A stretch of DNA of 14,846 nt, taken from JASHVB01 sp035486135. Lineage in GTDB: Bacteria; Pseudomonadota; Alphaproteobacteria; Acetobacterales; Acetobacteraceae. The translations under genes and the position numbers were made by a program. The stretch covers positions 1 to 14,846 of the forward strand of contig DATHNI010000359.1 of the NCBI GenBank assembly GCA_035486135.1, in the 5' to 3' direction. Numbering within the stretch: position 1 is the first letter of the stretch; the number at the start of each line of letters is the position of its first letter. Positions 7,556 through 14,660 of the stretch are shown piece after piece. The notes beneath the pieces were generated by a model, which saw only the letters and a list, made by a program, of their open reading frames with translations, was not told the DNA's origin and did not search any database.

Positions 7556-8323
7556 TCACGCGCCGGCCTTCTTCGCCTCTTCCATCAACACCGGCACGCC
7601 TTCGGTGATCGTGTGGATACCCAGCACACTGGTCAGTTCCAGCACCTCCATGATCTCCGCCACCGACGCGCCAAGCCGCAACGCATTCTGGATGTGCACG
7701 CGCAGCCCCGGCAGATAAAGATGCGTCGTCGCCGCATCGATCGCGATATACATCAGCTCCTTTACCTTCGGCTCCAGCGTGCCATGCGTCCACGGCACCG
7801 ATGACAGCCGCGCGTAGGCATCGAAGAATTCCGGAGCCAGCGTCAGCAACTGTTCCCACACCGGGGTCCAGTAGCCGCGCGCCGCGACGAACGCATCCTT
7901 GATGCGTGCCTGTTCCGGCGTCAGCGCCGCCGTCGCCACCTCCGCGCCACGCCCCGCCTTGCGCAGTTCGTCCACCAGGATCGGCAGCCCGGCGGTCATG
8001 GTGTGGATGCCCAGCACGGAAACGAGCTGCAGCACCTCCATCACCTCGTCACGCGTCGCCCCCTGGCGCAGGGCATTGGCGATATGCACCCGCGTGCCGG
8101 GATTGTACAGATGCGTGGTGGATGCATCGATCGCCACGTAGATCAGTTCCCTGACCTTCGGCGGCAGCGTGCCGTGCTTCCACGGCACCGAGGAAAACGC
8201 GCTGTACGCCGCAAAGAACTCCGGCGAAAGCTCCAGCACGCCGTCCCATAGCGGGCTCCAATAGCCGCGCGCGGCGACGAACTCCTCCTTCAGCGCCCGC
8301 CGTCGTGCATCGAGTTCCGCCAC
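7556..8323 (-). CDS. Doubled carboxymuconolactone decarboxylase (CMD)-like protein
   Basis: The protein consists of two CMD/AhpD-like domains with an exact 130-residue offset (numbering from the upstream GTG at 8344). FVAARGYW occurs at 22 and 152, SVPWxHGTL at 52 and 182, TTHLYxPGxRVHI at 76 and 206, and SVLGIHT at 109 and 239. CMD-fold proteins are small all-helical proteins that oligomerise; members act as gamma-carboxymuconolactone decarboxylase or as the AhpD thiol peroxidase. The AhpD signature ExxCxxH is absent and the whole protein has no cysteine, so peroxidase chemistry of that kind is excluded. I place the start at GTG 8323, which follows GGGAGG five bases upstream; a GTG at 8344 in the same frame has no visible ribosome site. 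The gene lies 54 bp after ctpA and heads the minus-strand enzyme block. The reaction is unknown. Confidence 0.85.
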   Translation of the reverse strand: MAELDARRRALKEEFVAARGYWSPLWDGVLELSPEFFAAYSAFSSVPWKHGTLPPKVRELIYVAIDASTTHLYNPGTRVHIANALRQGATRDEVMEVLQLVSVLGIHTMTAGLPILVDELRKAGRGAEVATAALTPEQARIKDAFVAARGYWTPVWEQLLTLAPEFFDAYARLSSVPWTHGTLEPKVKELMYIAIDAATTHLYLPGLRVHIQNALRLGASVAEIMEVLELTSVLGIHTITEGVPVLMEEAKKAGA

Positions 8324-8377
8324 TGCCGCCTCCCGCTTCCCCACCGCCGCAACGGTCGCGAGGAAGCGGCCGGCAAG

Positions 8378-9787
8378 TCAAGCCGGGCTGCGCGATACCG
8401 CTTGCCGCGGCACCTTCTGCCCGGTGGGCACCACGTTGCCGGGGCTCGCCACCATCCGCTGCAACAGCACCATCGCCTGGTGCAACTGGAAATCCGTTTC
8501 GGGCTTGTTCGGATCCAGCTTCGGCCAGTCCGCCGGCGGCTTGTCGGCCAGCCCGGCGGCGATCGGCAGCGGCGGCCGCGTCATCTTTTCCGCCTGGCCG
8601 GACGGCACGCCCAGCGTGTTGTTCAGGTCCGATTCATGCTCCGGCACGAAGCTTGGCTCGGGAGTGTCGGATTCGTGGATCACGACGTCCGGGATGATCC
8701 CCTCGCCCTGGATGGATCGGCCATCCGGCGTGAAGTAACGCGCGGTGGTCAGCCGGATCGCGCCTTCGGTGTCCAGCGGATACAGCGTCTGCACCGAGCC
8801 CTTGCCGAAGCTGCGGGTGCCCAGCAGCACGGCGCGATGATTGTCCTGCAACGCACCCGCGACGATCTCGCTCGCCGAGGCGGATCCGTTGTTGATCAGC
8901 ACCACGATCGGCAGGCCGGCGCCGAGATCGCCCGCCTTGGCGTACCAGGCGTGGTCGTCGTCGGCCAGGCGCCCGCGGGTCGACACGATCTCGCCGCTGT
9001 TGAGGAAGTCGTCCGCCACCGCAACCGCCTGGTCCAGCAGCCCGCCGGGATTGTTGCGCAGGTCGAGCACCAGGCCGGAGAGCTTGCCGGACTTGCGGAA
9101 CCCGGCCAGCGCCGCGCGCAGGTCACGATCGGTGTCGTCGTTGAACACGCTCAGCCGCACATAGCCGATATCGCCGTCGCGGCGCGCCTTCACCACCTCC
9201 ATGTGGATGATCTCGCGCGTCAGGGTCAGCTTGATCGGCGAGGCGTCGCCTTCACGCTTGATGGTCAGCCTGACCATGGTGTTGGGCGGGCCGCGCAGCT
9301 TGTCCACCGCCTCCTGCAACGTCAGGCCTTCGACGGTCTTGCCGTCCACGGATGTGATCAGGTCGCCCGGCTGGATGCCGGCGCGCGCGGCGGGCGTGCC
9401 ATCGATCGGCGCGACCACCTTCAGCATGCCGCCCTCGCCGGTGACCGTCATGCCAAGGCCACCGAAATGGCCCTCGGTCTCGAGCTGCATTTCGCGCCAC
9501 TGCTTGGCATCCATGTAGCCGCTATGCGGATCGAGGCCGGACAGCATGCCATCCAGCGCGTAGTGGATCAGCGTGCTGGTCTTGACGGGATCGACATAGT
9601 CGGCCTTCACGCGCTGCAGCACCTGGCCGAACAGGGCGAGCGTCTGCCCTCTGTCGTCCGGATAGCTGACGGTATCGGCGAAGGCGGTGTCAGGGGCAAG
9701 CCGCAGCAGCAGATGGGTCGCCGGCGCCGCGACGACGACGCCGGCGACGAACGCGGTGGCAACGAGGAGGCTGGTACGACGATTCAT
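8378..9787 (-). CDS. ctpA: Carboxyl-terminal processing peptidase, S41 family
   Basis: This 469-residue periplasmic serine protease trims C-termini of envelope proteins. The N-terminus is a signal sequence or anchor (hydrophobic residues 7-22, possible cleavage after AFA at 35-37). A PDZ domain at about 105-190 includes the carboxylate-binding region GGLGMTV and the segment AGIQPGDLITSVDGK. The S41 catalytic core follows: LDLRNNPGGLLDQAV (241-255), the nucleophile Ser304 in GSASASE, and the general base Lys329 in GTRSFGKG, with the 25-residue spacing usual in the family. A proline-rich, poorly conserved tail follows from about residue 375. The start ATG at 9787 is preceded by AGGA about eight bases away. 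The gene lies 192 bp downstream of trmJ. The family is certain, and the symbol follows common usage for alphaproteobacterial S41 proteins of this length. Confidence 0.95.
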   Translation of the reverse strand: MNRRTSLLVATAFVAGVVVAAPATHLLLRLAPDTAFADTVSYPDDRGQTLALFGQVLQRVKADYVDPVKTSTLIHYALDGMLSGLDPHSGYMDAKQWREMQLETEGHFGGLGMTVTGEGGMLKVVAPIDGTPAARAGIQPGDLITSVDGKTVEGLTLQEAVDKLRGPPNTMVRLTIKREGDASPIKLTLTREIIHMEVVKARRDGDIGYVRLSVFNDDTDRDLRAALAGFRKSGKLSGLVLDLRNNPGGLLDQAVAVADDFLNSGEIVSTRGRLADDDHAWYAKAGDLGAGLPIVVLINNGSASASEIVAGALQDNHRAVLLGTRSFGKGSVQTLYPLDTEGAIRLTTARYFTPDGRSIQGEGIIPDVVIHESDTPEPSFVPEHESDLNNTLGVPSGQAEKMTRPPLPIAAGLADKPPADWPKLDPNKPETDFQLHQAMVLLQRMVASPGNVVPTGQKVPRQAVSRSPA

Positions 9788-9879
9788 TCTGGGTCCTGGG
9801 CCAGGGTGCAGTCTGCCCGAAGCAAATGGGGTCCGCCAAGGGCGCCGGCTACTGCGCGCGAATGAGATTGCCGCAATGT

Positions 9880-9897
9880 GCGCACGTTCCTGTGCGC
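9880..9897. promoter_or_regulatory. Short inverted repeat upstream of ctpA
   Basis: gcgcac and gtgcgc face each other across six bases, about 90 bp upstream of the ctpA start, in the 192-bp gap after trmJ. It could be a protein-binding site or a leader hairpin. In GC-rich DNA such dyads arise easily by chance, so the weight is low. I see nothing else of note in this gap. Confidence 0.2.
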
Positions 9898-9979
9898 GCT
9901 GGCCAGGAGGGGCAACCGGGGGCGCCGGACAACCGCGTAGGCCGGGAGAGCGATGACGCCGCCTCGGGCAGCCAGTATA

Positions 9980-10786
9980 TCATGATATGGCATCGTCCAT
10001 ATCCTTCTCCAGACGGCCCCGCTGCCGCCGCCCGAGTGCCAACTCGGTCACCACCCCGTGCAGGGTTCGCAGCTCTTGCTCCGTCACCTCGCCGCGCTGG
10101 AAGAAATGCCGGAGGTTGCGCATCATTCCGGGGCGCTTTTCCGCATTGCGCAGGAACCCGCTTGCATCGAGCTGATCGACGAGGTGGGTGAGGAAGTTCT
10201 CCATCTCCGCCTTGGTGGCGACGCGCGTTTCGTTGGTCATCAGCTCGCGCGGCGGCGTGGCCTCGTCGGCCATCCACCATTCATACGCCATGACCATCAC
10301 CGCCTGCGCCAGGTTCAGCGACATGAAGGCGGGGTTCAGCGGATAGCGCACCAGGGCGTCGGACTGTGCCATGTCGTCGTTGTCCAGGCCGGCGCGTTCA
10401 GGGCCGAATAGCAGCCCCACGCGCAGGCCGCGACCGCAGATCTCGCGCAGTTCGGCGGCCGCGCCCCGCGCGGTGAGCACCGGCTTGATGATGTGGCGCG
10501 GGCGAGGACAGGTGGCGAAGACGTGCTGAAGGTCGGCCACGGCGTCGGCCACGCTGGCGAACACTGTCACTTCGTCGAGGATGCGATGCGCGCCGGACGA
10601 GTTGCGCCAGGCTTTGAACTGCGGCCAGCCCTCGCGCGGCGCTACGAGGCGCAGGTGGAACAGACCGCCATTCGCCATGGCCCGCGCACAGGCGCCGATG
10701 TTGTCGGCAAGCTGCGGCCGGACGAGAACGACCACCGGCGTGTTGCCGAGCGGCACCAGCGCGGCGCCATGTTCACGGCCGGTCAT
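9980..10786 (-). CDS. trmJ: SpoU-family RNA 2'-O-methyltransferase, TrmJ-like
   Basis: This 268-residue SPOUT methyltransferase, on the TrmJ pattern, would methylate the 2'-O of nucleotide 32 in tRNA using S-adenosylmethionine. The three knotted-fold motifs are visible: VVLVRPQLADNIGACARAM (19-37) with Arg23 and Asn29; LLFGPERAGL (125-134); and NPAFMSLNLAQAV (151-163). A basic, helical C-terminal extension of about 85 residues (RNLRHFFQRGEVTE) is typical of TrmJ and related members. The frame stays open upstream to 10873, but that stretch runs into the inverted repeat at 10804-10910, so the ATG at 10786 is the sensible start even though its ribosome site is weak. The gene follows cysS on the same strand, with the repeat between them. 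A specificity different from TrmJ cannot be excluded. Confidence 0.88.
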   Translation of the reverse strand: MTGREHGAALVPLGNTPVVVLVRPQLADNIGACARAMANGGLFHLRLVAPREGWPQFKAWRNSSGAHRILDEVTVFASVADAVADLQHVFATCPRPRHIIKPVLTARGAAAELREICGRGLRVGLLFGPERAGLDNDDMAQSDALVRYPLNPAFMSLNLAQAVMVMAYEWWMADEATPPRELMTNETRVATKAEMENFLTHLVDQLDASGFLRNAEKRPGMMRNLRHFFQRGEVTEQELRTLHGVVTELALGRRQRGRLEKDMDDAIS

Positions 10787-10803
10787 GGCTCGAATTCGGA
10801 ATA

Positions 10804-10910
10804 CTCCCCCTCCCCTTGAGGGAGGGGGTTGGGGGGAGGGGTGCGTACAGCCGCTGTCGGCGGCTGTACGCACCCCTCCCCCCAGCCCCCTCCCTCAAGG
10901 GGAGGGGGAG
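10804..10910. repeat. Large inverted repeat, two 50-bp arms, between cysS and trmJ
   Basis: The arms 10804-10853 and 10861-10910 are reverse complements over 50 positions with one exception (T10829 opposite G10885, a wobble pair in a plus-strand transcript), around a 7-base loop. Each arm also folds on itself, since ccccctccc is followed by gggaggggg. It lies in the cysS-trmJ gap and ends about 18 bases before the trmJ start, so a hairpin in the cotranscript could attenuate or process the message. When translated, it gives peptides of the THPSPQPPPSRGGG and PLPQGEGE kind that recur in spurious ORFs of GC-rich bacteria. I read it as a copy of a dispersed palindromic element. Confidence 0.92.
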
Positions 10911-10952
10911 ATTGCTGCCGGCCTACATCCACTTCCCGGCCAGCGCCTCCGT

Positions 10953-12302
10953 TCATGATCCGCGCCGCCAGGTAGTGCCCTGCGGACCGTCCTCCAGCAC
11001 GATACCCTTCGCCGCCAGGTCGGCCCGGATCGCGTCGGCGCGAGCGAAGTCGCGGGACTTGCGCGCTGCGACGCGGGCAGCGATCGCCGCCTCGATCTCC
11101 GCTACGTCGTCCGTGCCACCGCGGAACCACGCCGCCGGCTCGGCCGCCAGCAGGCCCAGCGCATCGCCGGCGGATCGCAGGCCACGCGCGGCATCGAAAT
11201 CGCCAGCCAGGGCACGGTCCGCCAAAGCATGCATCTCCGACAGCGCCAGCGGCGTGTTGAGGTCGTCGCACAGCGCCTCGGTCACCGCCGCCGGCACCTC
11301 GGCGTCATCCAGCGCGGGATAGCGTTCCAGCGCGCGATAGAACCGGTCCAACTCGCGCTTTGCCTCCGTGATCGCCGCGTCGTTGAAGTCGGGCGTAGAG
11401 CGGTAATGCGTGCGCAGCAGCAGCAGCCGGATCGCCTCGCCCGGCGCCCGCGCCAGAGCGTCCCGCAACGTGGTGAAGTTGCCCAGGCTCTTCGACATCT
11501 TCTCGCCGTTCACCAGCAGCATTCCGTTATGAACCCAGTAGCGGGCGAACTGGCTGCCGGGGAACGCGCAGCAACTCTGTGCCGCCTCGTTCTCGTGGTG
11601 CGGAAAGATCAGGTCGGTGCCGCCGCCGTGGATGTCGAACGTCTCGCCGAGATACCGCCACGACATCGCGCTGCACTCGATATGCCAGCCCGGCCGGCCG
11701 CGGCCCCACGGCGACTCCCAGCCGGGCAGGTCCGGCCCCGACGGCTTCCACAGCACGAAATCCCCCGGGTCGCGCTTGTAGGGCGCGACGTCCACCCGCG
11801 CGCCGGCGAGCAACTCGTCCGGGCTGCGGCCCGACAGGTGGCCGTACGCCGGGTAGGTCTTCACCGCAAACAGCACGTGGCCTTCCGCCGCATAAGCATG
11901 GCCGGATGCGATCAGCCGCTCGATCATGGCGATCATCTCGCCGATATGTTCCGTCGCCCGCGGCTCGATGTCCGGCGGAAACGAGCCGAGCTTTGCAAGA
12001 TCGGCGTGGTAGTCGGCTATCGTGCGCGCGGTCAGCGCCGAGATCGGTTCGCCCAGCTCATGGGCGCGCGCGTTGATCTTGTCCTCGACGTCGGTGATGT
12101 TCCGCACGTAGGTCACGCGCGGATACAGCCGGCGCAGCAGCCGCGCCAGCACGTCGTACACCACCTCTGGCCGCGCATTGCCGACATGCACCAGGTCGTA
12201 AACCGTGGCGCCGCACACGTACATCCGCACATGCTGCGGATCGAGCGGCTCGAATTGCTCCTTCCGCCGGGTCAGGCTGTTGTGCAGGGAAAGCGTGTGC
12301 AT
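10953..12302 (-). CDS. cysS: Cysteinyl-tRNA synthetase
   Basis: This 449-residue class I aminoacyl-tRNA synthetase charges tRNA-Cys with cysteine in the cytosol. The zinc ligands that select cysteine are all present: Cys30 (MYVCGATVYD), Cys210 (GWHIECSAMS), and His235 and Glu239 (FPHHENE). The HIGH signature appears as HVGNARP (39-45) and the KMSKS loop as KMSKSLGNF (268-276). The C-terminus includes a DALR-like helical part and the short basic end DFARADAIRADLAAKGI...TTWRRGS usual for CysRS. The ATG at 12302 is preceded by AAGGGG; the frame is open to 12410, but that extension has no resemblance to the family. The gene is divergent from the Nramp-like gene and is followed by a large inverted repeat and trmJ. 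Confidence 0.97.
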   Translation of the reverse strand: MHTLSLHNSLTRRKEQFEPLDPQHVRMYVCGATVYDLVHVGNARPEVVYDVLARLLRRLYPRVTYVRNITDVEDKINARAHELGEPISALTARTIADYHADLAKLGSFPPDIEPRATEHIGEMIAMIERLIASGHAYAAEGHVLFAVKTYPAYGHLSGRSPDELLAGARVDVAPYKRDPGDFVLWKPSGPDLPGWESPWGRGRPGWHIECSAMSWRYLGETFDIHGGGTDLIFPHHENEAAQSCCAFPGSQFARYWVHNGMLLVNGEKMSKSLGNFTTLRDALARAPGEAIRLLLLRTHYRSTPDFNDAAITEAKRELDRFYRALERYPALDDAEVPAAVTEALCDDLNTPLALSEMHALADRALAGDFDAARGLRSAGDALGLLAAEPAAWFRGGTDDVAEIEAAIAARVAARKSRDFARADAIRADLAAKGIVLEDGPQGTTWRRGS

Positions 12303-12377
12303 GGTGGCCCCTTGGGCGGTCTGGCCGCGAAGGGGCGCTTTCTCGGCTAAACCTTCGGGCAAATCAATGTGCGGCGA

Positions 12378-12407
12378 TTGACATCCCTCGCCCGGTCGGG
12401 TTACCGC
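12378..12407 (+). promoter_or_regulatory. Candidate promoter for the Nramp-like gene
   Basis: A perfect ttgaca (12378-12383) lies in the cysS/Nramp divergent gap and is oriented toward the Nramp-like gene. The matching -10 is poor: taccgc at 12402-12407 with 18 bases of spacing. A short dyad, gccggcc c ggccggc (12435-12449), lies just before the ribosome site of the gene and could pair in the leader. The -35 match alone makes this a weak call. Confidence 0.25.
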
Positions 12408-12467
12408 CACAGTTGCGACTCACTCGCAATATCCGCCGGCCCGGCCGGCTGAAGGATGTCAGCCACC

Positions 12468-13733
12468 ATGTCGGGACAGCACGTGCAGATGTCGGTCAGC
12501 GGCGCCGGACGAAAAGCGCGGATCGCGCGGTTCCTCGCAGTGTTCGGACCCGGACTGGTGGTGATGCTGGCCGACACCGACGTCGGCAGCGTGATCACCG
12601 CCGGACAAAGCGGGGTGCAGTGGGGTTATCGCCTGTTGCTCCTGCAGCTTGTCCTGGTGCCGATCCTCTACATGGTGCAGGAACTCACGGTCCGGCTGGG
12701 CGTGTTCACCGGCCGCGGCCACGGCGAGTTGATCCGCGACACGTTCGGGCCGTTCTGGGGCTGGGTGTCCGCCGCCGGCCTGGGCATCGCCACGGTTGGC
12801 GCACTGCTGACCGAGTTCTCCGGCGTGGCCGGGGTGGGCGAGCTGTACGGCCTGCCGCGCGCCACCACGCTCCCCCTTGCCGCGGTCACGTTGCTGGCCG
12901 TGGTCATCACCGGGTCCTATCGCCGGGTGGAGCGGGCGGCGATCGCCGTCGGGCTGTTCGAGCTGGCCTTCTTCCTGGTCGCCTTCGCGGCGCACCCCAA
13001 CCTCGGCGCGATGCTGTCCGGTTCGCTGGACATCCCATACACCAACAAGGACTACCTGTATCTGGCGGCGGCGAATATCGGCGCCGTGATCATGCCGTGG
13101 ATGATCTTCTACCAGCAGTCCGCGATCGCCGACAAAAGGCTGCGCCCGGAGCATTTCACCGCCGCCCGCTGGGATACCGCGGTGGGGGCGGTCATTACGC
13201 AGCTCGTCATGGCGGCGGTGCTGATCGCTTGCGCTGCGACGATCGGGCGGGGCAACCCGAACGCGTCCTTGCAGTCGGTCGGTGACATGAGCCAGGCGCT
13301 GACGCCGTTCCTCGGCACCGCGGTGGGCAACCTGGTGTTCGGCCTGGGCGTGCTGGGCGCCGGCATGGTGGCGTCGATCGTTTGCTCGCTGGCCTTCGCC
13401 TGGGGACTGGGCGAGGTGGCCGGCTACCGGCGCTCCCTGGAATACCGACCGCTGGAGGCTCGCTGGTTCTACGGCGTTTACACCGTCTGCGTCGTGGCCG
13501 GGGCGGTGGCGGTGGCGGTCTGGCCCGACCTGGTGTCGCTGAATGTCGGCGTGCAGGTGATGAACGCGCTGATGCTGCCGATCGTGCTGGGGTTCCTGAT
13601 CGCGCTTTCGGTGCGGGCGCTGCCGCACGCGCATCGCCTGCGGGGGTGGTATCTCTGGCTGGTGCTGGCGGTGTCGGCGGTGACCTGCGCTTTGGGGGTG
13701 TTCGGCGGGCTGTCCGGCGCCGGGTTGATTTGA
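12468..13733 (+). CDS. Nramp-related metal transporter with altered site motifs
   Basis: This is a 421-residue inner-membrane protein with about eleven hydrophobic segments and the inverted-repeat layout of the Nramp (SLC11) family. The helix 1 motif, DPGN in MntH, reads LADTDVGSVITAGQSG (34-49) here, so the Asn of DPGN becomes Ser and an extra Asp stands inside the motif. The helix 6 motif MPH reads GAVIMPWMIFYQQSA (205-219), keeping Met209 but replacing His by Trp211. The family moves divalent metals (Mn, Fe, in some branches Mg) with protons; the altered ligands argue against simply calling this MntH, and the ion is open. The ATG at 12468 has AAGGA 11 bases ahead; an ATG at 12456 directly abuts that sequence and is less suitable. 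No riboswitch or metal-box is apparent. Confidence 0.9.
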   Translation: MSGQHVQMSVSGAGRKARIARFLAVFGPGLVVMLADTDVGSVITAGQSGVQWGYRLLLLQLVLVPILYMVQELTVRLGVFTGRGHGELIRDTFGPFWGWVSAAGLGIATVGALLTEFSGVAGVGELYGLPRATTLPLAAVTLLAVVITGSYRRVERAAIAVGLFELAFFLVAFAAHPNLGAMLSGSLDIPYTNKDYLYLAAANIGAVIMPWMIFYQQSAIADKRLRPEHFTAARWDTAVGAVITQLVMAAVLIACAATIGRGNPNASLQSVGDMSQALTPFLGTAVGNLVFGLGVLGAGMVASIVCSLAFAWGLGEVAGYRRSLEYRPLEARWFYGVYTVCVVAGAVAVAVWPDLVSLNVGVQVMNALMLPIVLGFLIALSVRALPHAHRLRGWYLWLVLAVSAVTCALGVFGGLSGAGLI

Positions 13734-13740
13734 CGGGACA

Positions 13741-13765
13741 GGCTGGGCGCGGCGCAGGCCTAGCC
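13741..13765 (+). terminator. Possible terminator of the Nramp-like gene
   Basis: An 8-bp stem (ggctgggc with gcctagcc, one G-T pair) and a 9-base loop begin eight bases after the Nramp-like stop. No T-run follows, so it is either a poor intrinsic terminator or a chance GC-rich hairpin. Confidence 0.3.
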
Positions 13766-13815
13766 CGCGGATTGTCGTCGCGTTCTGGTGCATGGGGCGT
13801 TGGCACGCCTGGCGC

Positions 13816-13860
13816 GGGCAGGCCGGGAGCGGGCAGGCCGGGCGCAGGCAGGCCGGGGCG
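13816..13860 (+). repeat. Three-copy 15-bp tandem repeat
   Basis: Three consecutive units, gggcaggccgggagc, gggcaggccgggcgc and aggcaggccggggcg, share the core ggcaggccggg. The period of 15 keeps reading frame, but no gene can be supported across it. It is best seen as a small slippage-prone minisatellite in noncoding DNA. Confidence 0.75.
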
Positions 13861-13892
13861 ACGTTCCGGGTGGCGGCGGAGCGAATGCCGAG

Positions 13893-13911
13893 TCTCACCG
13901 GCGTCTCGTTT
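13893..13911 (+). repeat. 19-mer repeated at 14349-14367
   Basis: tctcaccggcgtctcgttt here and tctcatcgtcgtctcgttt at 14349-14367 agree at 17 of 19 positions in the same orientation, about 456 bp apart. Both sit inside short dyads (tctcac/gtgaga at 13893-13898 and 13920-13925 here). The pair brackets the TyrA-like fragment, as a duplicated target or repeat border might. Confidence 0.5.
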
Positions 13912-14051
13912 CGCTGTTTGTGAGATGCTGGCGCGGCGCCGAATTGGTGCATGGGGTTCTGCCACCGCAGCGCAGACGGGGCGTGGACGAGATGCTGGCC
14001 GGCATTGGTGCGCGGGTCTCTCACCCTGTCGATCAAGCGGAGGCCAGGCCC

Positions 14052-14122
14052 GCCGGCATGGCGGCGAAGGGCCGCCATCCATGACCTGGTGCGTGGTGAC
14101 AAGAAAAGTCGGGGATGCCGGC
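14052..14122. repeat. Hairpin-forming dispersed-repeat candidate
   Basis: gccggcat (14052-14059) and atgccggc (14115-14122) are inverted copies, and inside them atggcgg (14058-14064) and ccgccat (14072-14078) form a second dyad. The middle contains gtggtgacaagaaaagtcgggg. The nested dyads and lack of coding content suggest an intergenic repeat element, directly upstream of the TyrA-like fragment. Confidence 0.4.
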
Positions 14123-14157
14123 CTTCGTCGGCGCGACGGGGCGGGTACTGGTCCTTG

Positions 14158-14304
14158 GCGCTGCTGGAGATGCTGGCGCGCTTCGCGGATGACGGGCAGG
14201 CGATGGGCCCCGCGGTGCGCTGGGGTGACACGGCGACTCTCGAGGACATCGTGGAGCGGGGGCGGAAGGTCAGGCGGTGCTTGATTGAGCTGAACCAGGG
14301 GTAG
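14158..14304 (+). pseudogene. C-terminal fragment resembling prephenate dehydrogenase (TyrA)
   Basis: This 48-codon open stretch ends at TAG 14302-14304. It starts ALLEMLARFADDGQAM, continues AVRWGDTATLEDIVERGR and ends RKVRRCLIELNQG. It matches the pattern at the C-terminus of alphaproteobacterial prephenate/arogenate dehydrogenases: a helix of the type LLEML.RF.ED, then AIRWGDG..L...F.RTRAIRR.I...Q. The Rossmann domain and the rest of the catalytic domain are missing; upstream in the same frame there is only repeat-type sequence. I therefore call it a remnant left by deletion or rearrangement, not a functional gene. The likeness is from memory of the family pattern and the fragment is short. 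Confidence 0.5.
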
Positions 14305-14337
14305 GAGCGGCGGAGCCGGGACCGCTGCCGGTTGGGG

Positions 14338-14372
14338 CACACAACGAATCTCATCGTCGTCTCGTTTGTGTG
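14338..14372 (+). terminator. Hairpin followed by T-rich sequence
   Basis: cacacaacga (14338-14347) pairs with tcgtttgtgtg (14362-14372) with one bulged base, and ttcttgtt follows. It lies 33 bp after the stop of the TyrA-like fragment and could be the terminator that once served that gene. The stem is only moderately stable. Confidence 0.35.
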
Positions 14373-14484
14373 TTCTTGTTGGGCCGTATCTATGGGTGAG
14401 ACGTGGCGCGCGTGTCTGTCTTGTCTGAGCGTGTGCAGCGGCTCCTGGGAAGCAGGGCGACGTCATGCCGGGTGGCGACAAAGG

Positions 14485-14540
14485 AAGCTTTTAACACGGA
14501 GGCAGAACGAGAACCACGGAGGGCCACGGAGAGCGCGTGC
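14485..14540 (+). repeat. CACGGAG-type repeat, copy 1
   Basis: After aagcttttaacacggaggca the stretch continues with cacggagggc and cacggagagc back to back, a 10-base periodicity. It belongs with the elements at 14661-14734 and 14762-14832, which share the ttt-a/g-acac-gag...ggagag layout. No coding sense can be supported. Confidence 0.6.
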
Positions 14541-14660
14541 CTCCCGATCAGCCGGGGGAGGTTCGCGCTCTTCGTCAGGGCGATGGCATTTGAACGGCGG
14601 GGTCGATCGGGGCGGATCGGCTGTCCTTCCACCGCCGGGGGGATTTGCAGCATCGCACAG

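Noticed and set aside
8402..9865. A 487-codon open frame on the plus strand opposite ctpA
   Set aside because: The minus-strand S41 peptidase has complete motifs. The plus-strand product is Arg/His/Gln-rich with no recognisable domain, as expected for antisense of GC-rich coding DNA.
9977..9988. A perfect palindrome, atatcatgatat, at the trmJ stop codon
   Set aside because: It overlaps the last codons of trmJ (Ile-Ser-stop), is short, and has no T-run or partner site. It is most easily explained by coding sequence and chance.
10787..10873. An N-terminal extension of 29 residues on the TrmJ-like protein
   Set aside because: The extension is translated inverted-repeat sequence (Pro/Ser/Gly-rich), not part of the SPOUT fold, and starting at 10786 gives the usual family N-terminus.
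12303..12467. A metal-sensing riboswitch ahead of the Nramp-like gene
   Set aside because: The leader after the candidate promoter is only about 60 bases, and I see no conserved riboswitch core, only a GC-rich 7-bp dyad.
13816..13860. A CRISPR-like array
   Set aside because: The 15-bp units are directly adjacent with no spacers, there are only three, and there are no cas genes.
13951..14304. A 117-codon gene covering the TyrA-like end
   Set aside because: Only the last 48 codons look like protein. The first part passes through nested dyads of a repeat element and has an Arg/Ser/Gly-biased composition, so a remnant is the better explanation.
12459..14354. A 631-codon open frame on the minus strand opposite the Nramp-like gene and into the repeat tract
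   Set aside because: It is antisense to a clear membrane protein, is rich in Arg, His, Pro and Gln, and crosses the tandem repeat. No family resemblance.
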